DNA of 64,000 nucleotides, from NCBI GenBank assembly GCA_026874595.1, contig CM049313.1:57557159-57621158 (forward strand). The letters run 5' to 3'. The translations under genes were made by a program, and so were the position numbers. Under the pieces are notes generated by a model. The model saw nothing but the letters and a program-made list of their open reading frames with translations. It searched no databases and was not told where the DNA came from. The stretch's first letter is position 1; each line of letters opens with the position of its first letter. Positions 24,060-34,674 of this stretch are shown here, piece by piece. This DNA is from Sipunculus nudus (Eukaryota; Annelida; Sipuncula; Golfingiida; Sipunculidae).

Positions 24060-24125
24060 CAGGGGCGTAGCCGGGGGGGGGGGCGCAAGGGGCCATGCCA
24101 GCCCCCCCCCCCCCCTACCCCACCC
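24060..24125. repeat. G-run / C-run low-complexity tract
   Basis: GGGGGCGTAGCC-like G run facing a long C run, so the stretch can fold on itself. It begins AGGGGCGTAGCC, the kind of end seen on short GC-rich dispersed repeats. Confidence 0.5.
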
Positions 24126-24409
24126 ACACACATCATCCCCGCACGCATCTAGTACTTCCTGTCCTCCCGGAATTCACTTAGTTTTATGATAATTGAATTT
24201 TCTAATACACAATCATGAAATTCCTGCCACTGGTATCCTCAGATTTTGGACTTATTTCAATATAAAGCATTGCACATGCAGTAATAAATGTATTGTTTAA
24301 TGATAATTCTAAATTTCAATAAGTGTGATCCTGCAAATGTGAATTTTTTTATTTATCCATCTTGTACAACTGATATTTCTAAATGGAATCAAAACAGGTG
24401 CATGAGGTG

Positions 24410-24410
<1 letters not shown>

Positions 24411-24456
<46 letters not shown>
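24411..24456. repeat. (TA)n microsatellite
   Basis: About 23 TA units between the two lectin genes. Confidence 0.95.
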
Positions 24457-24457
<1 letters not shown>

Positions 24458-24932
24458 TTTAATTTGCCTTGCCAAATATTTCGGCCCCGCTTCCCTCCCT
24501 GAACCTGGCTATACACCCCTGTTAGGAACCACAGCAAATCCGTTAATGTTGACAACCGAAAAACACATGTAACGTTATGTGGGTGATAGCATATGTGCGG
24601 AAGTTGACTGGTATCTACATGCAAAACGCACTTTGGAAAACTCTGGATCATCTGAAATATCCTTGTTGAATGTGTCTGAATTTTCTTGTGCGCCCCAACC
24701 CCCAAGTTATAAACGCATCGATATACACAAAACAAACAGCCCGTGCAACGTGGAATTGGTCTATTTTTATAAAAGGTTCAAGGGATTGTCATTAGATAAT
24801 AGACGTCAGCTATCGGTATTAAGGGATCAAACGACAGCAGCATTCCATGCACGACCATACATACAACACTGTCACTCAGAACCTTTATCGGTAGTTTGCG
24901 AGCATAATTTTTTTATTTCACATCGGATCCGC

Positions 24933-25259
24933 TCACGACCTCAGCTCCATTTCGCATATAAAATTCCTCAGGGCTCTGCAATTTAAATCACCCCACCTGA
25001 AACAGAGATCATGTGATGTTGTTAAAATCTACGATGCCTTTTGATAAAAAAAGGTATGACAGAGTATATATTAACAAGTAGTTGACCCCATTTGTATTGT
25101 TGCAAATGGAAAATGTGCTTTCTTGATTTTACTGTATATATAACAATTTAAATTTTCGTTATCGTCACAAAAATTTGATACCCACAAGTAAATATAAAGA
25201 ACTTAATTTCACCTTTCACTCATATCAAGGCTACACACCATATAATTAACTCTGGTAAG

Positions 25260-25306
<47 letters not shown>

Positions 25307-25342
25307 TATTTTCATTTATAATATTCATATTATGTAAATTAG

Positions 25343-25422
<80 letters not shown>

Positions 25423-28400
25423 AACTGCAAATCAACCCTTTATTATAATTTTAGAATTTAAAAGGCGCCTCTGTCTCTGTTGATCTCGGTTTCCTGGCAA
25501 TGGCGTATCCAGAGGGGTGAGGGTGGGTGCCCGTTCCCCCCGCCCGTTGGAACATGCATGGTTATCATTTTTACACCACAGAAAAAAAAGTTTCCCATAT
25601 TTTCTTTACATTATGTTATGAAAGCTCCATGTCGTGAAACAAACATCACATTCCAAATGAAAACTCAAGGACACGTCGGGAGAAATGCGTATGATCACAA
25701 CATTTTTATCAATTTTTAAAAGAATAAGTTGGGTATTAACAAACACTGGTTCAGACCATAAGATTTTCTTTTCACGTGATTTTCTCAAGCATTCACCTGG
25801 AATTTTTTTGGATTCTTTAGGTTTTAATATCTTGCTGAATGGTTAAACTTTTGATGTTTAAAACGAGCCTTTTTCACCTCACCTTAAGCTAGGAACAAAA
25901 AAGACACATTTAATTTGTTTACCTAATAGAGAATATATTATCATTCAATTAAAAAAATAAAAGTGTATTGATATATACACATGGTCCTTGATTTTACGAT
26001 AAGCACTGAAAATGTATTGCCTCGTCATACAAAACATGATTTATGGACTATTTGCCTTTATTTTGGCTGTATGTATCAGATGGAATTTTAAAAGGGGTAT
26101 CTGTTTTTTTAAATTATTTTTGCTTGACGATTGTTAAAATATAAACTGTTCAAAACGGTACAAGCAATTATATATCTGACAAAATATTCAATACCACTGG
26201 CATTGTTCAATGGATCATATATTGTACATAACGAATGAGCTGTATATATAACCAACGTTGCAAAAATATGCATAAAAAATTTGCGTTTTATAATACGTCC
26301 AGACGTATATACCTAAAAGAGACGTTTGAACATATAAAAGCAGGTTATAGACTGTAATGTACGCATTGAAATGAAATGTAAGCAACTATAGTTATTCAAA
26401 ATATGAGTAATATTATCTTTAAAATATCAGCAGAGTAATCCGAGAATAATATCAATAAATAGGTTATTTGTTTGCCTTTTTTCAATGTTGTTTAATGCTT
26501 TTGAATGTTTATGTGTGTTTATTGTATAATAAAAAATGTTTTCATCTTTGAGTACTTGGGCACATGTCTCAAATTAATCTGTATACAATACCTTGAAAAA
26601 GAATTTTTTTATATATATCCATATCTTATTTTTATTTTTAAACCTCCGAAAAAAATCAGTGTACTGGACCTTTACATGCTCGATGCACGCTAGAGCATCT
26701 AAAAGTATACAGACGTGTGCTATCAAGGTGGATGTATGTGTATGTGTGTGTGCGCTCGTCTGTTTACCTGTAGCTGTTGGCATACCACATGAAAGTACAG
26801 ATCCCGGTACCAGCTGGTTCTCCCGGGGCCCAGTTTAAATAGGTTGGAAGTTGCTGAGTCGGAGCCCACAACCAATACAGGCTTCTGTCGATGTAACTAA
26901 GGCCGATCCAGTAGTCATTCCGATCTAAATCTGCAGAGGATAATTGTGACACAAGTGATTTTTTAAAATATCATCATAAAGTTAATGACACAACCTGAAA
27001 CACGTTTGTATTGATATTAGTAGCTATATATCTATGGTCCTTACTTTGTTCACGGTTGTAAAAATCTGTTATATTGACTTTATTATAGCAAATTTCATCA
27101 GTGCGTGTCCACTCCCGCAGCAGTTATACACTGCCGTCTTTTCAGTATGATTGATCTTTATCCGAAACTTTAAGCGGGATGCACAATGCAATACCGCGCT
27201 CTCATTGGTATTGTTACCCTGTGCGAGCCCTGGTGGTGAGACCCAGAGAATCTTGAATACAAAGCAGAGGTTAAAACGAAGGAGATCTGGAATAACTGAA
27301 AGTGTAACCGCTGTGCGAGGAGTGTATACGATATATGTGTGTGATACCTTACTTGGATTATTCCTCGTGTGTTGCTCCAAAAAGCTCATTTCTACCGCAT
27401 TTTCGATGGAGACCAAGTGGACACGGTAGTTATTGATACCGAACAGGGTGCAGTACTGTCCGGCCTCGAACCAGTTTAACCGCTGCCCCACCACCCACCG
27501 GTAACATGAGTTTCCGTTTCGGACGAAATTTGGCGGGCATGTGGTTCTGAGCTCCTCTTCTGTAATGTTAGTTTGTTCCGTATTTAAATCAAAGTCAAAC
27601 ATTTGTATTTTTATTTGCCTGTTGAGATATCTCCCTTTTCTGTGACTCTATATTTTTTATTGTCTTTTCCTTTTCCATCATATTCGATATTGCTCTTTTC
27701 TTTTCATTCAGCATACATTCGTCATTTCTAGGGATCTCTATGATGTATTTAAAACCTTGTTAAATAATTTTTAAAACCCGTTAACAATCTCTTGTTCTAA
27801 ATTTCCTTCGATTTTACTACATGTATGCTATTAATTAATTCTATGCATCACTTATAGTCATTCTGATTCGGACTATTGTAAAAGAAAGACAGTTTTTAAG
27901 GACCCAAGATGATCGATAAACTAGTTTTATCTCATTCAAGAGGGCAATTACCAAGGACTTTTTTTTAAACTTATGTTTTTTGCATATAAAGGTAGTATAT
28001 TCATTTAGCAATTGGATGATACACATTCGTTCCAAGCATTTCTTCAACAGAGCTAGCAACAATTCTGACGTTTCACCACGATTATCTAATTTTTTCAGTT
28101 GATGTCTGGTTGCCATGTCCAAGACTGACACCAGCCGAATGTAAAAAAAGGGACCATTTTTATAATGTTTATTCGATGCACATAACCTGTCATAACCTCT
28201 CATGAGCTGAACTCTAACAATGACAAAATATTAAAGCTGGTATTTATCGATCTAAAAATAAATCATTCAAAGTAAAAATGAAGTAAGTATTTTTCGAAAA
28301 CTAATGAACAGAACATATTTCCGGATAATCCTTTCAGTCACTCTAAACTGTACATTAATTAAGCTTTTAATCATAACTGGTCAAAATTAGATGAAACGTC

Positions 28401-28777
28401 ACAAACGTTAGTTATAGTCATGGGTAACCATGACCTACTTTGTTTTCAAATGAATTATTATTGCGGCTCCTACAATAAATTAAATTTTACATCCTATACG
28501 CTTAACGGTTATATCAACAATGTTTATGCAACCCAGAACGACAGAAAAAAGATGAGATACAGAGACCAATCACTATCACCGTGATGGAAATGTGACGACT
28601 CACCTTGTTTACTCTACATATTCCTTGAGATACATATAAAATACGCACAGAGTGTCTGAAAGGAGGACATGGCCTTTAAGAGACCCTTAGGTATATAGGA
28701 GGTAATATGACATAACGCGTACCTGTGCCGTCCACGCCCAGTGCAAACACCAACACTAATAACCACCTAATGGCCAT
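24933..28777 (-). CDS. Secreted C-type lectin 2 (short form)
   Basis: Coding exons on the minus strand: 28777-28723, 27559-27353, 26930-26768, 24996-24933. All introns are GT-AG and join in frame to 162 residues. Exon 1 encodes the signal peptide MAIRWLLVLVFALGVDG and, like lectin 1 exon 1, is exactly 55 coding bases ending in phase 1. The lectin domain follows almost at once: TTCPPNF, SCYRW, WFEAGQYC, a split before WIGLSYIDRS, APGEPAGTG (EPA in place of EPN), then a last 64-base exon encoding WGDLNC and FICE. Six cysteines are kept. An extra intron splits the C-terminal half, unlike lectin 1. AATAAA (minus) at 24917-24912 follows the stop by about 15 bases. The exon 2 acceptor is my choice (TTACAG at 27565-27560): the next upstream AG would give a stop in frame. 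Probably a secreted paralogue of lectin 1. Confidence 0.88.
25263..25422. repeat. Two long (TA)n tracts in the last lectin 2 intron
   Basis: TA tracts at 25263-25304 and 25344-25422, separated by about 40 bases; the second is interrupted once by ATTATA. They lie just upstream (in transcript order, 3' half of the intron) of the 64-base terminal exon. Confidence 0.95.
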
Positions 28778-29265
28778 CTCTGTCGGTCAGTTATCAAGAT
28801 AGGATATGCGCATAACCTGTACAGCACGAGAAATTCGTAATAATTAAACGGAATGATTTATTCATACATACTGTGTGCATTCTTCTTGTAAAAACGTAAA
28901 GTTTAAAGATATAGAGGAATTTAAAAGTAAAATGTGCCATACCTGACCTCCGCACACACGTGCTTGCAAGTGATAAGCTAATATTCACCTGGTGATATGT
29001 ATGTTGAATTTCTGATGACAAAAATGATAAGGAGTCTCCTGTAAAATGTCGGACATAATAAAAAAAATATCTAATACAGCTTATATGTACTGCTACGATA
29101 AGATGTGAAAACTATATATCGGGAAAAAGTTCAAGTCAAATGACTTTTGACACACAAAATATTTTGCTTTAGGCCAGTCAGCGAGATACTGCACACAAAA
29201 CGGTTACTGTATATTCGCCCTTCTACTGGCTGACCTCCATATGATATCAAAGGCAGGTACAGCTA

Positions 29266-29308
29266 AAACACACACACACACACACACACCCTCACACACA
29301 CACACACA
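29266..29308. repeat. (CA)n microsatellite
   Basis: Interrupted (CA)n with one CCCTC break. Confidence 0.95.
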
Positions 29309-29309
29309 T

Positions 29310-30995
29310 GATGGCTAAGATTTTCAAATAACTAAAAACCGTGTACCTTAGGCCCCAAAAAATGTTTTTTAAGGCACTTTTTTTCAGAAATCAAAGCGGG
29401 CGTGCGTTTTTTTAATTCTTTTGTAGGTTTCGATAAAGATTTCAAATGATACGGGAAAAGCATAATAATAAAAGATTTATTTTGCTAATAAAGTAAAAGC
29501 ACTATATAAAAAAGGAAATTTTATCAAAATTGTTTGATTTTATCGTTTGAAAGAAATGTCCGAGCGGCTGGAACTCAAAATTGGTAAGTTTTTATTGAAA
29601 ATCAAAAATAAAAAATTTTGATGCAGGGGTTTAAAATTGACGCGGTCCGTGCCTGAGAACCAATATTTGTACTTTTGGTCTTATATTGATAATATATATA
29701 TCATTATTTCTAACACTTCCCATAAACACGCCACAAAGATACTTGTAACTGTTTAGACTATCTTAAACATTTACAGCTCATTTCATTAATTGTTTGGAGC
29801 ATTGGCCTGTTTTAATGTCTGGATCAACAATATAACTTTTGCAGTGGTATATGTGAACCAGTTATGAGAGAATGAGAAAAGGACAGGTGTTGGCAACGTC
29901 ACGCGAATGGTCGGGACGAGTGGGGCCAGAAATTGTTCTCTGTCTTATCGTGTGACTGTGTGGTTCACAATGATTGTTCATGTCATCATGCACTTCATGA
30001 AGTTGTACCGTCTTAACCAAAACACTCACTCAACATGTTTATTGACGCCACCTGTAGTTTACAAGTCAGTCATGCTGCAACTTGTACGACTTGCTCGACT
30101 TTACCTTGCTCTCCTCACGTTTTGGTCAGGTTTAGCGGCCATGGGTGACTGAAATGTATCTGAATGTACATTTAGGACATTGACCTACACATGCGCTCGG
30201 GCGGGATTAAAAACTCCACGATGTTAAGGTCTATCTGTGAAGGAGAGAAAATCCATAATAATCTCGGATATCACTTTTCTTTATATCAAAATTCAGTTAT
30301 GGTATGCTAATATACATAAATATTCTAAGCTAAAATACGTGTAATCCATTAATTATACAGAAATTTTACACAAATACGTGTAATATCTTAATTATATAGA
30401 AATAGTATACAAAGACATGTCACAAATAATACGTGCTCACTGCTTATGTCCACTCAGAACCAGTCAGTAACAGAGGTTAGAAGAACTTCCTTTTGCCAAT
30501 ATGTTGCAGCTGTTTTCTACATAAGGTACTTATACAATGCTGCAAAGTTTCAATGCCACAATGTCCACAGAATTGCAACACAGTTCCCTTTTCCAGAAAA
30601 TACGATGGTGTCGTGTACAAACACCACTTAACATCTATATGGGGAGGCGACGAAACAGTCGACCCATCGTAGGTCAAGAGACGTTTCGTCGCTGAAGGCT
30701 AGTTCAGGTTACATTTGTTCTAATTCATTCAACTTACCATCTGCTTGTAGAGGCCGTTATTGCCGTTACACAGGATTCCCATGACATATATTCCGGGTTC
30801 GGCCACCTCGCTAATGTTATAGTCAATATACATAAAATCACCATCTGGTTATATTTATTATCAAGCATGGTGAGGTTTTCAATTTGCTATGAACTTTGCA
30901 CAAACACGGCGTAGGAAGGCTAGTGTTGAACACTCCTTTTCGATGGCAGATTACTTATGCTCATTGAGTATTTATTTGTCAAAAGCTTTTAACAA
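29310..30995. other. Upstream region of lectin 2; no gene recognised
   Basis: Several short open frames (for example 29907-30152, plus) with no recognisable domain and no supporting splice pattern. I see nothing I can name. Confidence 0.4.
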
Positions 30996-31000
30996 TCGGT

Positions 31001-32746
31001 AACAAGGGACCCATGGGTCACGGCGCTCAGCTGAAGTTTGAAATTTAGCAAACGCAAAATATTCTATTGTAATGTTTTTCATATATATAAGCATATGAGA
31101 AACTAAGAGGAAAGGGGCCCTCCTACTTGGCTATAGTCAAGTTCTAAATATATGATTGCTAAACTAATTCCTGGCCAAAATGTCATGAAGAAAAACGGTA
31201 AAAGTTTTGAGATACTGTGATGAATATGAAAAACTTACAGATGGTCAGGCTAGTGGACAGAATGGATTTATACCTTTATTTCACTTTCAAGGGAATAATG
31301 TATTTAAGTTTATATTAAAGCCTATTTTATGGCATATCCACTTTTTCCATTTATAGTTTTTATCAGATTCATTTTTTTATTTATAAGTTTTATAAATTTG
31401 TAAAAACAAAATCTGAAAATATAAGTTAAAATATCAGAATTCTCAGTTGCAAATAATTTTTTATCCAGAGTTTAGCTCACATCGGGTCTCATTATGCATA
31501 CACATATATTTTATTATTTTTAAATCACATATGTTTAAATTGAATTTTAAAGACAATAATGCCACAACATGGCATCTTCAAGATTATACCTTGAATCGCA
31601 ATTAAAAAGTATTGTACATTGGGGTTTTTCAGTACATGCTTAATTTTATTCACAGAAATAAAAGTTTAAGTAAATTTATTAAAATAAAAACATCCTTTCA
31701 AATAAAGTATACACACTGTTGCTTGAATGAAGGGACAAACAATATCATTGTGTTAATTACTATCTCAGCTATAATTTATTACTGGAATTAATATTCAATT
31801 GAACACCTGGTGAAGTTTTTACTCTTCTGAAGAAAGGAATTCCTTATCTGAAGAACACCACACTTTCATAGCGATACTACACTTGGTGGACACAATTAAA
31901 TGTGCACTTTAATCAAAGTTACCCTGGTGGTACAAAACAAAATCTAAAATGAAGCATAGCCTAGAATAAGTATGAATCAAATACAGAAAATTATATCATT
32001 CATCTAGTTTATGCACCATCTGGTAGGAGGGGTGAAGGGCAGAGGGGAAGCCTGCTATTAGTGGAAAACCTGATGTAAGGCATGCTGCCTGGAGTGGATT
32101 ACATAACACAAGTGAAGGCTGTACTACTAGGTGGGCTTTATGTAAACAACACTTAACATGGTGTATGAAAACTTTAATAAAAGCTACCTTTTTCAATCAA
32201 TTCCTTTGAAATTTCAGATTTTAAAGGGTTAAAGCCTTATGTATGTATGCTCTGAAAATTAAAAAAAGTGCTTACAGGGAAGAAAAAGTGCCGTGGCCAA
32301 ATTTCAGCTATTCTCAGGTTAAGAGAGAAATTATAATTTCCTGATTTAAAAAAAAAATGCATTATATTTTGGCCCATAACTTCAAAACAATATACAATAC
32401 TGACCTGATATTTGGTAAGTACATAGAAAATGTATGGAAGAATAACAAACTAAATATGATCAAACACATCTCAGTAGTTTTATATAAGGCAGCCTTGAAG
32501 TGTATAACAATGGCTTTTTCTTAATGGAAAACGGGAGGTTTTTCCTTAATATCTCAAAGGAACGAAGTCCTAGTGACCCACTTTTCGGCATGGTAGGAGA
32601 TTTTAGGGACATCTAACTGCATGCAAAATCTTGGATTCGTAGGTCCAATGGTTACAAAACGTGCCCTGAGAACGGACGGTCTGACGGACGACGGACTAAG
32701 GACCACGACTATAATTCAGATGACTTATAGTCAGCGGAGCTAAAAA
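31001..32746 (-). mobile_element. R1 element, full-length copy in reverse orientation
   Basis: On the plus strand it begins AACAAGGGACCCATGGGTCA, followed by CGGCGCTCAGCTGA, and ends GATGACTTATAGTCAGC then GGAGCTAAAAATA, preceded by a short GGAC-rich tract (ACGGACGGTCTGACGGACG). Its interior is the reverse complement of 15543-17836 without the internal duplication. Length 1.75 kb. No open frame of note. Confidence 0.75.
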
Positions 32747-32938
32747 TAACTAGGAAGTCAGCCTAGCAGTTAAACCTTGCAACGCGCGTTGGAGAACGCC
32801 AAGGGCAACGGGAAAGTGTAGGAATGTGAAAATTTATGATGTAATGTTGCAACACGGGGTAGTTTTGGCGCTGTTTATTAGTATTAAATATGTAGTGTTC
32901 CATTCAAGAGATTTCTGTTCAGATATTCTTAAGCAGAA

Positions 32939-33121
32939 GCAGATCCGAGGTCCCCCCCCCCCCTCCCCTTTTCAGCCAGCACAACCTTTTTTGATGGTTT
33001 CAGACCAATTTGTTCGGCCTAATCCGTTTTCCTCACCTTGGGACCTCTTTTCAGCCTTATCAGCCTTAGTCCTCTGGGATTTGACCCCTCTTTTTCTTAA
33101 ATCTCGGATCCGCCCCTGTTA
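32939..33121. mobile_element. G/C-run MITE-like repeat, copy 3
   Basis: From GCAGATCCGAGGTCC through a C run and TGGTTTCAGACCAATTTG to CTCGGATCCGCCCCTGTTA. Reverse orientation relative to copy 2. Confidence 0.6.
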
Positions 33122-33499
33122 AACGTCACTTCTTTGAGGTAACATGTGCCCAACAGTACATTCACCACTAAAATACTTCTGACTCTCCTGTTGATCACAC
33201 CCGATGATGTATGCCTTCTTGTTCAGGAAATGATCACTATCTAAATGCCTGGTTGAAATCTGACACCAACTCCCCCGACAACCCGCATCACGATGACTTC
33301 TGTCTCATGCACCCCCTCTGCAATGAGCTGCGGGTTCTTTACATCTGCAACGTGTATTTACAATACTCTGTTCCACTTTCCCTGCCCCTCTGTATATCAA
33401 ATACACTACAGCTTACCATTTTTGGCCCCGTCAGTTAATCAGATAAATGTATCGATTACTTGACAGCAAAATAATATGGCTACAATTTTATACTTACCG

Positions 33500-33631
33500 G
33501 GTCAAGGGGGGGGGGGAGGGGGGATCAAGGAGTCCGGATCCGCCCCCTTCTTTTAGCCGCCGCAACTTTTTTAAAGGGTTTTAGACCAATTTCTGCGGAC
33601 TGGACCCCCCCCCCCTAGATCCGCCCCTGTT
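33500..33631. mobile_element. G/C-run MITE-like repeat, copy 4
   Basis: A long G run, GTCCGGATCCGCCCCC, AGCCGCCGCAACTTTTTTAA, GGGTTTTAGACCAATTTC and a C run ending TAGATCCGCCCCTGTTA. Only about 380 bp from copy 3 and with the same orientation. Confidence 0.6.
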
Positions 33632-34231
33632 ACCTCCTTCGATTTAAGCTTATTTGCAGTAGCAAACAAAATAGATTTGAAAGAAATATCGCGGACAATT
33701 AGGTGGACAGGGGTGTTGGAATAGAGTATAATCCACGGGCCCATATGGCTGAGGTTCAAGGGTCTGTCATACTACAATTACTATAGGCATACTCTGACCT
33801 TTAAAAAGCTGCACCAACTATCATTCGATTGGTTCGTTATATATATATATATACCACGGCCTGACATACTCTCAGTTATGTGACTTGACGTTGGTCTCAG
33901 TTACCATTCTATCTAGCGGCGAGTTTTTGCGCTCTGACCAAAGTTTGGTTGTACGTTTGGTTACGACCAAGGGCGTTTTGCCGCCCCGGTCAAGGGCTTG
34001 GGTTGAACCAGTGGTGGAACCAAGCTGAACCGAGTACAGATCCTGGTTCTGCACAGACAGAAGATGGTATATATATGGCCCTCATCCAAATCAAAGTGCC
34101 GGGACCTATATACATCTGTGTGTGCACAAGGCCCTGGAATAAGCATAAATGTAATTGGGCATTGAGGCAAACGGGTTGAAAGCAGCCGCTTCCGGGCCAT
34201 TTTTCCTTGAAAAACACAAAAACACAAGCTT

Positions 34232-34670
34232 AAAGGGGCCAAATCGCCTATTTAACCTTTTTTGAAGTTAAGGTAAACCCTTGGAGCTTTATTTAATATA
34301 GGCCAGAAAACGCACAGGCCGCTGTCTTATTTATATGAACGTGTTTGTAATATATGGGGGCCCGCCAAAATAATCAAAACATATAGGATATCTGGCAGCA
34401 AATCTGATAAGCCAGAGCTTTGTAAATTGCGTTTTTCAACAAGTGACCTTTCTATCTCCGCATATATGCAACCTACCACCTTATATGTTACATAATTTTC
34501 CAACATTGTTGCGTTTACAAACATGTTTTTGTTAAACAGGTTCCCACTTCCTTCACGATGGCTTTATAAGAACTTTTCACAACCAAAATTACCCTTAGGT
34601 CATTAATATAAACACAGATAAAGCCAGATATCAGTTAATTTTTTTCAAAAGGTAGGCGATTTGGCACCTT
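34232..34670 (+). mobile_element. MITE family A with intact terminal inverted repeats
   Basis: Left end AAAGGGGCCAAATCGCCTA; right end TAGGCGATTTGGCACCTT. These are inverted repeats of about 18 bp with one or two mismatches. The interior is collinear with 1263-1688. 439 bp, no coding capacity, typical of a MITE. The superfamily is not determined: the flanks do not show a clear target duplication to me. Confidence 0.7.
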
Positions 34671-34674
34671 GAAC

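Noticed and set aside
27560-27640. Upstream acceptor for lectin 2 exon 2 (CAACAG near 27617)
   Set aside because: Joining there in the phase set by exon 1 meets a stop almost at once; TTACAG at 27565-27560 keeps the frame.
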